42,823 nt of DNA from Alphaproteobacteria bacterium (GTDB lineage Bacteria > Pseudomonadota > Alphaproteobacteria > RF32 > CAG-239). Both the position numbers and the translations under genes were made by a program. Within the stretch, counting starts at the first letter, position 1; every line of letters starts with the position of its first letter. Of this stretch, positions 32,923 to 41,027 are shown piece after piece. Under the pieces are notes generated by a model. It worked only from the letters and a program-made list of their open reading frames with translations. It was not told where the DNA came from and did no database searches. Location of the stretch: contig JAGBHO010000003.1 of NCBI GenBank assembly GCA_017935485.1, positions 1-42,823 on the forward strand. Reading direction: 5' to 3'.

Positions 32923-33387
32923 ATGAAGGGGATGCATTTTAAGACCATTGGCCGCAGATTAGTGGAAAATGTTTCCAAAGCCAAAGATAAAAAAGAGTTA
33001 TTGTCGGCATTAAAAGATGCCTGCTGCAAAACGGCCACGCCGGAAAAAGTTGAAAAAGAACTCGGAAGAATGGATTTTCCAAGCGGAAAAGAAGTGGCGA
33101 AACTTAAAGCGACCATGGCGCGGGTTCGCATTAACAACGCCGAAGCAAAATTTCAAAAAACTTTGGCCGCAGCCAAAAAGCCGGAACAGGTCAAAAAACT
33201 CCTTCACAAATATCTGCAAAGCGAAAAAATGTTTTCCAAAGCGCAGGATTACGCCGTAATCGGCATGGATGCCTATCTTGAAAAAGGTTTTGGTTCGGCC
33301 GATGACTTCAAAAAAGACCTCAAAAAAACGTTTGCTCCGGAAATGGCGATGGAACAACACCGCCAACGTCAGGAAACTTATGCCTAA
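32923..33387 (+). CDS. Hypothetical helical protein, 154 aa
   Basis: I do not recognise the family. The protein is rich in Lys, Ala and Glu and seems fully alpha-helical and soluble. Repeated 'KKEL', 'KKLLHKYLQSEK' and 'DDFKKDLKKTF' stretches resemble small helical bundle proteins. The start ATG follows AGGAGAC at a good distance. The end lies close to a terminator shared with the convergent transporter gene. Confidence 0.7.
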   Translation: MKGMHFKTIGRRLVENVSKAKDKKELLSALKDACCKTATPEKVEKELGRMDFPSGKEVAKLKATMARVRINNAEAKFQKTLAAAKKPEQVKKLLHKYLQSEKMFSKAQDYAVIGMDAYLEKGFGSADDFKKDLKKTFAPEMAMEQHRQRQETYA

Positions 33388-33402
33388 ACCCGTGTGTGGC
33401 AG

Positions 33403-33440
33403 ACAGCTCCGCAGTCTATCCGACGCGGGGCTGTTTTTTT
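33403..33440 (+). terminator. Terminator of the 32923 gene
   Basis: Stem acagctccgc / gcggggctgt (one G-U pair), 12-nt loop, then TTTTTTT. It overlaps the last codons of the convergent transporter gene. Confidence 0.75.
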
Positions 33441-34336
33441 GCAAAAATTTTCTTCGGGTGCTTTTGCATGCTGACCAGAGCAATGCCGCCGATAACCAGA
33501 ATACCGCCGTAAACCTCGGCTGCGTTAATCTGCTCGCCCAGCATGTAATAAGCCTCTATGCCGCTGAAAATCGGCAGCAGATAATAGATTATACCGGTTT
33601 TGACATTGCCGATTTTGTTCAGCGCCGTATTCCAGGCCAGATAAGAAAGAACCGAGTTGAACAGGCCGAGATAGATCATAACCTCAATTTCTTCCATGTT
33701 CAAATTCAACAGCTGTGTTTCAGAAACCGTAACCGCCAGAACCGGTGCAATAACCGCCACGCCGACAATGGCTGTTGCTGCCAGCATGACCGTCTGTGAT
33801 ATTTGGGCCGGACGCTTGCTTTGCAAAAGCGAATAAACGGCAAAGCAAAAAGTGTTGGCCAGCATCCACAAGTCTCCGCTGACAAAATTGAACCTCGTTA
33901 TCTGCGTGAGGTCGCCGTTGAGAATAATGACAATCACGCCAAAAACGGCAATAGCCAGTCCGGCAATTTGCTTGCCTGAAATCGGGGTCTTTAAAAAAAT
34001 GCGGGAGAGAATAACCAAAAAAATCGGTCCCGTCACGTCCAGCAGCCCCATGTCAACGGCCGAAGCCGTCCGTCCTGCATAATAAATCAGCGTATTGTCC
34101 AAAACGATTCCGGTCAGAGCCAGCCAGAGCACCAGCCACCGGTTTTTGAGCAGCAGGCTGAAGTTTTCTTTCAGGCCTTTCCATGCCGCAATTCCCAGAA
34201 TAACGGCGGCCACGACCCACCGCCCGAACGCGATTTCCCACGGCGTAAGCGTATCGGCAAAATAACTGGCAATGATAATGTTAAAGCTCCAGAAAAAGGT
34301 TGCGGCAAGCGCATAAAAATATCCGGAATTAATCAT
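33416..34336 (-). CDS. EamA-family (DMT superfamily) transporter
   Basis: This inner-membrane transporter of 306 aa has ten predicted TM helices in two EamA repeats. The N-terminal repeat starts 'YFYALAATFFWSFNIIIASYF', with the family pattern W-x-x-N-x-x; 'TPWEIAFGRWVVAAVIL' follows. The second repeat includes 'GDLWMLANTFCFAVYSLLQSK' and ends 'LLPIFSGIEAYYMLGEQINAAEVYGGILVIGGI' (the usual P-x-x-x-x-x-x-x-x-x-x-GE). It probably exports small metabolites such as amino acids; the substrate is unknown. A 57-bp gap separates it from the upstream amidohydrolase gene on the same strand, so co-transcription is likely. Confidence 0.9.
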   Translation of the reverse strand: MINSGYFYALAATFFWSFNIIIASYFADTLTPWEIAFGRWVVAAVILGIAAWKGLKENFSLLLKNRWLVLWLALTGIVLDNTLIYYAGRTASAVDMGLLDVTGPIFLVILSRIFLKTPISGKQIAGLAIAVFGVIVIILNGDLTQITRFNFVSGDLWMLANTFCFAVYSLLQSKRPAQISQTVMLAATAIVGVAVIAPVLAVTVSETQLLNLNMEEIEVMIYLGLFNSVLSYLAWNTALNKIGNVKTGIIYYLLPIFSGIEAYYMLGEQINAAEVYGGILVIGGIALVSMQKHPKKIFAKKQPRVG

Positions 34337-34393
34337 CTTTTCCTCCTGTTTTTTTTGCAGAAGATATAAGCGGTTAATTCCGGAATTAAAGAG

Positions 34394-35650
34394 TTAAGCC
34401 AATTTTGCGGCAATTTTTCTGGCTTGGCTGATAATCTCTTCCTCGCCGTCAATTTTTTTGTTTTGCATCAAAATCCGGCCGTTGCACAAAACGGTATCAA
34501 TAACAGAACTGTCGGCAGAATAAACCATGTTTGAAATCAGGTTGTAATTCGGAACCAACAGCGTATTGTTCAGGTCAACCAAAATACAGTCGGCAAGCTT
34601 TCCTTCGGCAATAACGCCGGCATCAATCCCCAAAGCTTCGGCACCGTTGCGCGTTGCAGCCTGAAAGACTTGTTCTGCCGCAGCTGCGGTCGGATCGCCC
34701 GATTGCAGTTTTGCCGACAAGGCTGCCAGTTTCATCTCGTCAAGCATGCTGACATTGTTGTTTGAAGCGCTGCCGTCCGTGCCGAGCGTAATAAAGGCGC
34801 CGCTGTCCCAAAGCTTTTTGAACATGAACGCGCCGGAACAAAGTTTGAGGTTGGAGGCCGGATTGGTGCAGAGCTTGACGCCGTGCTTCAGAATGATGTC
34901 AATGTCGGAGTCGCTGAGATGAACGGCATGTGCCAGTATTGTGCGCGGTGAAAGGGCGCCGAGCTTTTCCATATACTCAATCGGTGAACAGCCGTGCGCG
35001 GCAATGCAGTCATCGACTTCTTTTTGCGTTTCGCAAGCGTGAATATGCAAAAACATATTGTTTTCTTCGGCCGTCTGAACGGCAAAACGGATAAGCTCTT
35101 CCGAAACCGTATAAACGGCATGCACGGCCATCACTTTGCTGATACGCTCGGGACAGGGATTTTCAAGCGCCAGAAATTTGGCGGTATCGGCTTTTTTTGC
35201 GGCGGTTTTTTCTTGCTCGAAAAAGTCCATCTGCACAAAAGAAACGGCCGCCCGCAGCCCCATGTCGCAAACCGCCTGCATAATGGCCTTTTGTTCAAAA
35301 TACATATCGGAAAAAGCAACCGTACCGGAATGGATCATCTCCAGCATGGCGAGCTTTGTGCCCCAATAAATAATCTCATCGTCAAACGTGGCTTCGCGCG
35401 GCCAGATATCTTCCGACAGCCAGTGAAAAAGCTCCTTGTCATCGCCCAAACCGCGCAAAAGGCTCATCGCCGCATGCGTGTGCAAATTATAAAATGCCGG
35501 CAGAATGGCTTTGTCCGAGCCGTCAATGACCGTACCGGCAGATTCGGCAGACAGCGAAAGCGCCGACGCAATTTTGGCAAAACGGCCTTTGTCAATCAAA
35601 ATGTCGGCGTTTTTGTTTTCATGCAGAACGTTTTGAATTAAAATAGTCAT
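34394..35650 (-). CDS. Amidohydrolase, MtaD/TRZ-ATZ-like aminohydrolase
   Basis: This metal-dependent cytosolic deaminase of 418 aa resembles 5'-methylthioadenosine/S-adenosylhomocysteine deaminase. Motifs in order: metal site LHTH at 56-59, 'AMSLLRGLGDD' and 'WPREATF', HIHACET (third His), 'ILAHAVHLSDSDI' (fourth His), and TLGTDGSASNNNVSML (catalytic Asp). 'NPASNLKLCSG' is the usual purine-deaminase pattern (NP-x-SN-x-KL-x-SG). The exact substrate among MTA, SAH and related nucleosides or cytosine analogues cannot be decided. It is followed by the transporter gene. Confidence 0.88.
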   Translation of the reverse strand: MTILIQNVLHENKNADILIDKGRFAKIASALSLSAESAGTVIDGSDKAILPAFYNLHTHAAMSLLRGLGDDKELFHWLSEDIWPREATFDDEIIYWGTKLAMLEMIHSGTVAFSDMYFEQKAIMQAVCDMGLRAAVSFVQMDFFEQEKTAAKKADTAKFLALENPCPERISKVMAVHAVYTVSEELIRFAVQTAEENNMFLHIHACETQKEVDDCIAAHGCSPIEYMEKLGALSPRTILAHAVHLSDSDIDIILKHGVKLCTNPASNLKLCSGAFMFKKLWDSGAFITLGTDGSASNNNVSMLDEMKLAALSAKLQSGDPTAAAAEQVFQAATRNGAEALGIDAGVIAEGKLADCILVDLNNTLLVPNYNLISNMVYSADSSVIDTVLCNGRILMQNKKIDGEEEIISQARKIAAKLA

Positions 35651-35674
35651 GATAAATCCGATAAAAGAAAGAGG

Positions 35675-36040
35675 TTATTTTTGTTGTTGTTCCTGCATCA
35701 TCTTCAAAAATTTGCCCATTTGTCCGGTTGCTTTGTTGACAAACTCGTTATATTCTTCCTTCGAGATTTTTCCGTCTTTGTTGGTGTCAAGTTGAGAAAA
35801 AGATTCGGCAGACTTCTTGCGGGTTTCTTCAATCATGTAATCAATGTATTCTTCTTGCGAGATATTGCCGTCTTTATCCTTGTCCAGCTTATTGAACTCT
35901 TCGTCGCTGATTTCCTGAAGCTTGGCCTGCAACTGTGCAAAGTCAAGCTGCTGCGACGTAACCTTGGTTGAAACGTCGGCATGAGCCAGAGCCGGAACCA
36001 TTGCCAAACCGCAGAGCAGGACATATTTAATTTTGTTCAT
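35675..36040 (-). CDS. Periplasmic EF-hand calcium-binding protein
   Basis: This 121-aa protein has a signal peptide (MNKIKYVLLCGLAMVPALAHA, cleaved near residue 21). It has two canonical EF-hand loops, DKDKDGNISQEE (53-64) and DTNKDGKISKEE (85-96), and a helical tail ending in Gln. Both loops keep the D-x-[DN]-x-DG-x-I-x-x-x-E calcium ligands. The start at 36040 follows GAAGAAGAAT; the longer frame to 36076 only adds 12 codons ahead of the signal sequence. It lies 24 bp upstream of the amidohydrolase on the same strand. Role: probably calcium buffering or sensing in the periplasm. Confidence 0.88.
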   Translation of the reverse strand: MNKIKYVLLCGLAMVPALAHADVSTKVTSQQLDFAQLQAKLQEISDEEFNKLDKDKDGNISQEEYIDYMIEETRKKSAESFSQLDTNKDGKISKEEYNEFVNKATGQMGKFLKMMQEQQQK

Positions 36041-36142
36041 ATTCTTCTTCTCCCCAAAAAACATTACATTCTCCACAAAAATAAATCCAAAAGATTAATA
36101 TTTGCTTACTCTTATATTGTGCGGGAAGAATAGAAATTCAAC

Positions 36143-36173
36143 TTGCAAAAAAGAAAGATTCGTTTAATATAAT
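36143..36173 (+). promoter_or_regulatory. Promoter of the structured RNA
   Basis: TTGCAA (36143-36148), 19-nt spacer, consensus TATAAT (36168-36173). The predicted transcript start is near 36180, at the left edge of the folded region. Confidence 0.65.
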
Positions 36174-36179
36174 AGCCGC

Positions 36180-36336
36180 AGTCCGGAGACGGGCTGTGGT
36201 GTCTAGAAAACATCTCAAAAGAAATCCGTCTTTAGGCGGAGTGCCGGAAATAAGCCGCTTTGCGGACGAATCATGGCGACTGATCTTTTGCAGTTTTCTA
36301 GCTCCGCCACCCTTGTCTTTAGGGTGGTTTTGTTTT
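36180..36336 (+). ncRNA. Structured non-coding RNA or 5' leader, family unknown
   Basis: About 157 nt lie between a TATAAT promoter and a terminator. Long-range pairing is clear: ctagaaaac (36203-36211) with gttttctag (36293-36301), and caaaaga (36216-36222) with tcttttg (36284-36290). This gives one long irregular helix capped by hairpins, e.g. ccgtc-ttta-ggcgg and ccgc-ttt-gcgg. The rod-like shape recalls 6S RNA, but I cannot confirm the family. Alternatively it is a cis-regulatory leader of the HTH gene at 36361: tagctcc (36299-36305) can pair with ggagcta (36347-36353), which holds the GGAG ribosome site of that gene. Confidence 0.6.
36307..36336 (+). terminator. Terminator at the end of the structured RNA
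   Basis: Stem ccaccc / gggtgg with a 9-nt loop, followed by TTTTGTTTT. It lies 25 nt before the HTH start codon, so it could also act as an attenuator. Confidence 0.8.
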
Positions 36337-36360
36337 AATAAAACTAGGAGCTAAAATAAA

Positions 36361-36621
36361 ATGTTATCAAGAAAATATAGAAAAGAGTGGTATAAGACCT
36401 TCCGAAGTTATTGTAATAAAGAATTAAACCGGATAATGACGGAACAAGGCTTAACAAGTACGGAACTGGCCGACCATATAGATTTTATGGAAGGGCGGAT
36501 AGAAAAATTAAGAAGAAATACCTGCCATGTGAGAATGGAAGAATATGTTTATCTTTTTTCCTTTCTGGATAAGGTATTTGAAATAAAACTTGTCGACGCC
36601 AAAGATTATCCTTGGCAATAA
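36361..36621 (+). CDS. Small HTH (XRE-like) protein, 86 aa
   Basis: The middle (ELNRIMTEQGLTSTELADHIDFMEGRIEKLRRN, ~residues 21-53) has the spacing of a Cro/C1-type helix-turn-helix: TSTELADHIDF then a recognition helix-like RIEKLRRN. An aromatic tail follows (EYVYLFSFLDKVFEIKL). The start follows CTAGGAGCT. The gene sits just behind the structured RNA terminator, so its expression may depend on read-through. Probably a small transcriptional regulator. Confidence 0.7.
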   Translation: MLSRKYRKEWYKTFRSYCNKELNRIMTEQGLTSTELADHIDFMEGRIEKLRRNTCHVRMEEYVYLFSFLDKVFEIKLVDAKDYPWQ

Positions 36622-36622
36622 G

Positions 36623-36652
36623 AAAAAAGCGGGAGGTCAATCCCGCTTTTTT
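36623..36652 (+). terminator. Terminator of the small HTH gene
   Basis: Stem aaaaagcggga / tcccgcttttt with loop ggtcaa, then T residues. Confidence 0.85.
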
Positions 36653-36698
36653 CATCTTTACCATTGCCTTTTATTATCCCTGGGTTCTTTCTTTTATA

Positions 36699-36924
36699 GT
36701 CATCCCCGGGCACCGACCCGGGGATCCATCTTGCAATAGGCACAGTGCTTTTATCTTTATGGATTGCCGGATCAAGTCCGGCAATGACATAGAAATATAA
36801 TAAACCCGAGAATGACAGGACGTCTTCTTCAAAGCACTCTCTCAATCACATCCCCACCGTAGCAACGCGGTCCTCTGGAGCATTGTGCTGACAACTTGCC
36901 GCGCGCCTGCCGTGCAGGTGGCAC
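36699..36924. repeat. Dispersed palindromic repeat, copy 2
   Basis: This holds the same palindromes as copies 1 and 3: 'catccccgggcaccgacccg' type at 36700-36725 and attgccggatcaagtccggcaat at ~36763-36785. The part with 'agcaacgcggtcctctg' and 'cctgccgtgcaggt' follows here instead of preceding. It fills the gap between the HTH gene and the flagellar operon. Confidence 0.75.
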
Positions 36925-36981
36925 GGTATTTGCATTAGAGAAAGCAAAGTAAAAAAATTATCCGCGATTGGGGAGAATAAC

Positions 36982-37725
36982 ATGGATAATACAAAATACA
37001 TTGCGTTGTCGCGCCAAATGGGGTTGTGGAAACAAATGGACATTGTTTCCAATAACATGGCAAACATGAACACCGCCGGTTATAAACAAGACGACGCCGT
37101 ATTCAGCTCATATATCGTAAAAACCGAGGGGGCCAAGGGCTTTGGACAGGTTCCTTTGTACTTTACGCAGGACTTCGGAACATTTAAAGACTTTCAGGAA
37201 GGCGCTTTTCAGGAAACCGGCAATGCTCTGGACGTGGCACTGCAGGGTAATGCTTTTTTTGCCATAGAAACGCCGAATGGTGAAATGTATACCAAAAAAG
37301 GCCAGTTTGCGCTGGATTCCAACGGCATGATTGTCACCAAAGACGGCGATGCCCTGTTATCAGAAAATAACGAACCGTTTTTTATCGCGCCGGGCGAAAA
37401 AGAAATCGTCATCAGCGAAAACGGCGAAGTTTCAACCGAAACCGGCGTTATCGGCCGCTTAAAACTGGTAACTTTCGGCAATGAGCAGAAGCTTTTGAAA
37501 ATGGGCGGCACAAAATTTGCAAATACCGAAGGCAACATGATGACAATCGGCGGCGGCAACACGCGGGTCATGCAGGGGAAAATCGAGCAGTCCAACGTTC
37601 AGCCGATTGTTGAAATGAGCAAAATGATAAAATTGCAGCGTTCTTACGAATACGTCCAGCAGATGATTGATGAAGAGCACGAGCGCCTTTCCAATACCAT
37701 CAGCACCTATTCGCAGCTTGCATAA
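36982..37725 (+). CDS. flgF: Flagellar basal-body rod protein FlgF
   Basis: FlgF is a proximal rod component of the flagellar basal body, exported by the type III flagellar apparatus. The 247-aa chain starts 'YIALSRQMGLWKQMDIVSNNMANMNTAGYK' (rod-family N-terminal motif, SNNxANxNTxGYK). 'GNALDVALQGNAFFAIETPNG' (hook-basal body core) and a C-terminal 'EQSNVQPIVEMSKMIKLQRSYEYVQQMI' follow. The SD GGGGAGAA precedes the ATG. It is first in flgFGAH; 23 bp separate it from flgG. No cleaved signal peptide is expected for this family. Confidence 0.93.
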   Translation: MDNTKYIALSRQMGLWKQMDIVSNNMANMNTAGYKQDDAVFSSYIVKTEGAKGFGQVPLYFTQDFGTFKDFQEGAFQETGNALDVALQGNAFFAIETPNGEMYTKKGQFALDSNGMIVTKDGDALLSENNEPFFIAPGEKEIVISENGEVSTETGVIGRLKLVTFGNEQKLLKMGGTKFANTEGNMMTIGGGNTRVMQGKIEQSNVQPIVEMSKMIKLQRSYEYVQQMIDEEHERLSNTISTYSQLA

Positions 37726-37748
37726 AAATTTTATGGGGGAATAAAATT

Positions 37749-38537
37749 ATGAGAACATTAAATATCGGCGCAACCGGAATGCTGGCACAACAAACCAATG
37801 TTGATGTCATTGCCAACAACCTCGCCAATATGAACACCACCGCCTATACCAAACGGCGGGCGGAATTTACCGACCTTTTGTATCAAAACGTGATTCGTCC
37901 GGGGTCAGCTTCCACTGCCTCGCAGACAATCGTCCCGTCCGGCATCCAGCTTGGTCTGGGTGTCAGAACCGCGGCGGTTTACCGCATTACCGACGGCGAC
38001 GGCCTGACCAATACCGGCAATGAACTCGATTTGGCCATTCGCGGCCGCGGCTATTTTCAGATTGAACTTCCGGACGGACAGGGCACGGCTTATACCCGTG
38101 ACGGCGCTTTTCAGCGTAACGGCGACGGTGTTATTGTCACACATGACGGCTATACCGTTCAGCCGGAAATCACCATTCCGGAAGACGCTGTTGAAGTTTA
38201 TGTCAACAACTCCGGCGAAGTCTGGGTCAAACAAGACGGCGAAACGGATGAAGTAAACGTCGGACAGCTGGAACTGGCGACTTTTCCGAACGAGGCCGGC
38301 TTGGAAGCCATGGGCAACAACCTGTTTACCGAAACCGAAGCCTCCGGCGCACCGATTATTGACAACCCCGATACCGAGGGCTTTGGCTCTATCCTGCAAG
38401 GATATTTGTCAACGTCCAACGTCAATCCGGTGGCAGAAATTACCGAGCTGATTTCCGCCCAGCGCGCTTATGAGATGAACTCAAAAGTCATTTCGACGGC
38501 TGACCAGATGCTGAGCACCATTAATCAGCTGAAATAA
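37749..38537 (+). CDS. flgG: Flagellar basal-body rod protein FlgG
   Basis: FlgG forms the distal rod. The 262-aa length is standard. The N-terminus 'MLAQQTNVDVIANNLANMNTTAYTKRRAEFTDLLYQ' and 'IQLGLGVRTAAVYRI' are highly conserved in FlgG; 'NELDLAIRGRGYFQIELPDG' follows. The end, 'LSTSNVNPVAEITELISAQRAYEMNSKVISTADQML', is the family C-terminal coiled coil. The start has GGGGGAATAA upstream. It is the second gene of the operon. Confidence 0.97.
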   Translation: MRTLNIGATGMLAQQTNVDVIANNLANMNTTAYTKRRAEFTDLLYQNVIRPGSASTASQTIVPSGIQLGLGVRTAAVYRITDGDGLTNTGNELDLAIRGRGYFQIELPDGQGTAYTRDGAFQRNGDGVIVTHDGYTVQPEITIPEDAVEVYVNNSGEVWVKQDGETDEVNVGQLELATFPNEAGLEAMGNNLFTETEASGAPIIDNPDTEGFGSILQGYLSTSNVNPVAEITELISAQRAYEMNSKVISTADQMLSTINQLK

Positions 38538-38549
38538 GGGGTAGGCAAA

Positions 38550-39260
38550 ATGAAAAAATTGCTGCTGATTTTAACATTTGTTCTGACGGCTGTTAACCCG
38601 TTTCCGGCTTTCGGACAGACTTATGTCTCGGAAGATGACATTGCCGCCGCGCTGAAAAAGGAATATCTCGAGCGCTTTGGCGAGGGCGATGAAATCGAGC
38701 TGGAATTTTACGGCGGCCAGACAAATTTTAGTCTGGAAGAAGCCGGAGAAGTTAAAATCATGGTGGCAAACGCCCGTTTTGATGAGCTGCAAAACAAGTT
38801 TTCCGCCGATGTGGAAGTTTTTGCCGGCGGCAAACCGGTAGCAAAGTCCTCTTATCAGGGAAAATATTATATTTTGACCGAGGTATTTGTGCCGGCGCAA
38901 AACATCAATAAGGGCGAAGTCATTACGGCCGACAAGCTGAAAAGCGTTAAAACCCGCTCCAACCGTGTTAAACCGCAGCATCTGGCAGATAAGGACAAAC
39001 TGATAAATATGGAAGCCAAAAGAAACCTGCGCGAAGGCAAAATGATAAGCGACAAAGACGTGGGCAAAATTGTCCTGATAAAAAAAGGCAGTATTGTAAA
39101 TTTGATTTATCAGACCCCGTATATGCAGATAACCGCCAAGGCCGAGGCTTTGGAAGACGGCTGCCGCGGCGACCGGATTGAAATCCGCAATACCAAAAGC
39201 AAAAAAGACTTATACGGCGAGGTTGTTGATGCCGAGACGGTTCGGATTGAGCAGCAGTAA
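38550..39260 (+). CDS. flgA: Flagellar basal-body P-ring chaperone FlgA
   Basis: FlgA is a periplasmic chaperone that helps FlgI assemble into the P ring. The 236-aa protein has a Sec signal peptide (residues ~1-22, ...PFPAFG) and a SAF-like domain. The most conserved part is 'VPAQNINKGEVITADKLKSVKTRSNRVKP' and 'EAKRNLREGKMISDKDVGKIVLIKKGSIVNLIYQTPYMQITAKAEALEDGCRGDRIEIRNT' (residues ~108-220). It lies 12 bp after flgG and 15 bp before flgH. Confidence 0.92.
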   Translation: MKKLLLILTFVLTAVNPFPAFGQTYVSEDDIAAALKKEYLERFGEGDEIELEFYGGQTNFSLEEAGEVKIMVANARFDELQNKFSADVEVFAGGKPVAKSSYQGKYYILTEVFVPAQNINKGEVITADKLKSVKTRSNRVKPQHLADKDKLINMEAKRNLREGKMISDKDVGKIVLIKKGSIVNLIYQTPYMQITAKAEALEDGCRGDRIEIRNTKSKKDLYGEVVDAETVRIEQQ

Positions 39261-39275
39261 GAAGAGGGACAGAAA

Positions 39276-40034
39276 ATGAATAAATTTAACGGAATCAAAC
39301 TTTGCGCAGGCATGTTGCTGATGGCGACATCGCTTTCCGGCTGCGGAATCTGGAACCGCCTGACCTCAATCGGCGAACTTCCCCCGATCAGCCCGATTGA
39401 AAACCCGACCGAAGCCAAAGGCTATGAACCGGTCAGTATGCCGATGCCTCAGCAGGTTCAGGCGCAACCGATGGCCAATTCTTTGTGGAAACCGGGATCA
39501 TCAGGCTTTTTCAAAGACCAGCGCGCTTCTAAGGTCGGCGATATCATCACGGTCAAAATTTCGGCCAAGGATAATGCCTTAATGGAAAATGAGACCGAAC
39601 AAAACCGTGACGACAATAAAGATTCCGTCGGCATTACCGCTTTTGCCGGATACGAGTCTTATGCCAAAGATTATCTGCCGGATGCCGTTGACCCGACTAA
39701 CCTGATTGACATTACATCCAACCGTGAAATTTCCGGCGACGGCAAAATTGACCGTCAGGAAAAAATCAACATGACTCTGGCTGCCATTGTCACGCAGGTT
39801 TTGCCGAACGGCAATCTGGTGATTGAAGGTAATCAGGAGATTCGCGTTAACTACGAGCTTCGCCAGATGACTGTCCGCGGCATTATCCGCCGGGCTGATA
39901 TTCAGTCTGACAATACCATCGAGTCGAGCAAAATTGCCGAAATGCGAGTTTCTTACGGCGGTAAAGGCGTTATCTCGGATGTTCAGCAGCCGCGTTACGG
40001 CCGCCAGCTGATAGACATCTTGTCGCCGTTTTAA
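39276..40034 (+). CDS. flgH: Flagellar L-ring protein FlgH
   Basis: FlgH is the outer-membrane lipoprotein that forms the L ring around the rod. The 252-aa chain has a lipobox LSGC (Cys ~residue 23). 'SLWKPGSSGFFKDQRASKVGDIITVKISAKDNA' is the conserved FlgH opening, and 'ITVKI', 'INMTLAAIVTQVLPNGNLVIEGNQEIRVNYE' and 'YGGKGVISDVQQPRYGRQLIDILSPF' complete the family pattern. It is the last gene of the flgFGAH run; a hairpin follows at 40159. Confidence 0.95.
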   Translation: MNKFNGIKLCAGMLLMATSLSGCGIWNRLTSIGELPPISPIENPTEAKGYEPVSMPMPQQVQAQPMANSLWKPGSSGFFKDQRASKVGDIITVKISAKDNALMENETEQNRDDNKDSVGITAFAGYESYAKDYLPDAVDPTNLIDITSNREISGDGKIDRQEKINMTLAAIVTQVLPNGNLVIEGNQEIRVNYELRQMTVRGIIRRADIQSDNTIESSKIAEMRVSYGGKGVISDVQQPRYGRQLIDILSPF

Positions 40035-40158
40035 TCAAAGTTTCCCTTATTATTATGTTTTGTGGTGTTAAAAAATCTCCCCATTTTTTACCCGCACGGG
40101 GCTGCCGGTCCAGAATAGATCCCCAACTTTGCCGGAAATGCGCAGCCCCATCCCCAAA

Positions 40159-40204
40159 CGGGTTCGTTTGACTTCCCCAATTTGAGCGAACCCGCTTGTT
40201 TTTA
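40159..40204 (+). terminator. Terminator after flgFGAH
   Basis: Stem cgggttcg / cgaacccg with a 20-nt loop, followed by cttgttttt. A further 8-bp inverted repeat (ggggctgc at 40098, gcagcccc at 40142) precedes it; its meaning is unclear. Confidence 0.6.
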
Positions 40205-40294
40205 AATAAGAAGTGAATAGCTTTAAGTTTATGGTTTAAAAGTAAAGCCGGATAGATTATATCAGAAGAGGAAAATTTTTTTGAAGGATGCAAA

Positions 40295-40960
40295 ATGAGA
40301 AAAAATATAAATGAAGTGAAACATGCGGAAAATGAAGCCGAGATCTTTTTGAAACACGCTTTGGCGATTTCAAACGCTTTCGGCAGCAGCGATGAAGTTG
40401 CGATTTTGACCGCATTGGATAATAACTTAAAATTATGGGTAGAGATAGAAACTTCTCTCAAAGACGTAAAGAATTTGCTTCCTGAAGACATCAAAGAAAA
40501 CCTGCTCAAATTGTCAAAATTTGTTGAGCGGCTGACCTTGTCAAAAGGTCTTCACATGACTGCGCCGGATTATAACTGCCTGATTAACATCAATATGCAG
40601 ATTTCCGAGGGCTTGCTGGAGGCCGTCAGAAACCATCTGGCCAAGGAAGAGGCTTTCTCTTTGTTAAAATGCGCGCTGGACATTTCTACAGCCCGCGATA
40701 ATGAAGACAAAAACAGCCTGGTGGCAGCGCTTGACAATAATATGAAACTTTGGGTCTATATTAAAACGCTGGCTAATTCCGAAGAAAATAAAATGCCGAA
40801 AGAAACCAAAAACAATCTGATTAAACTGGCAGATTACGTTTCGGCCAAAACTTTGGAAGTCGGACAGGATATTGATAACCTGAACCAAAAGGCCATAGAC
40901 AGCATGATTATGACCAATCTGCAAATTTCCGAAGGTCTGATGAACAAAAAAAGCGCTTAA
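40295..40960 (+). CDS. Tandem-duplicated FlaF-like flagellin regulator
   Basis: FlaF proteins are alphaproteobacterial regulators needed for flagellin synthesis or secretion, working with FlbT. This 221-aa protein contains the FlaF pattern twice. Copy 1 (~30-110): ALDNNLKLWVEI, LLPEDIKENLLKLSKFVE, 'CLININMQISEGLLE'. Copy 2 (~115-217): ALDNNMKLWVYI, MPKETKNNLIKLADYVS, 'MIMTNLQISEGLMN'. Normal FlaF has ~110-130 aa, so this is an in-frame duplication with a helical link. The start has GAAGGA upstream. It lies downstream of flgH but behind a hairpin, so it probably has its own promoter. Confidence 0.82.
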   Translation: MRKNINEVKHAENEAEIFLKHALAISNAFGSSDEVAILTALDNNLKLWVEIETSLKDVKNLLPEDIKENLLKLSKFVERLTLSKGLHMTAPDYNCLININMQISEGLLEAVRNHLAKEEAFSLLKCALDISTARDNEDKNSLVAALDNNMKLWVYIKTLANSEENKMPKETKNNLIKLADYVSAKTLEVGQDIDNLNQKAIDSMIMTNLQISEGLMNKKSA

Positions 40961-40978
40961 TTAAGGCAGGACTTTAAT

Positions 40979-41010
40979 AAAAAGCGGAGGATTTCCTCCG
41001 CTTTTGTTTT
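40979..41010. terminator. Bidirectional terminator
   Basis: Stem aaagcggagga / tcctccgcttt with a 2-nt loop centre, followed by TGTTTT. It lies between the FlaF-like gene and the convergent Cys-rich gene. Confidence 0.85.
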
Positions 41011-41027
41011 GGTGTGTATAAACTGTT

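Noticed and set aside
36180..36336. Retron msr-msd RNA (flanking inverted repeats around a folded RNA)
   Set aside because: No reverse transcriptase gene lies nearby; the next genes are a small HTH protein and flgF.
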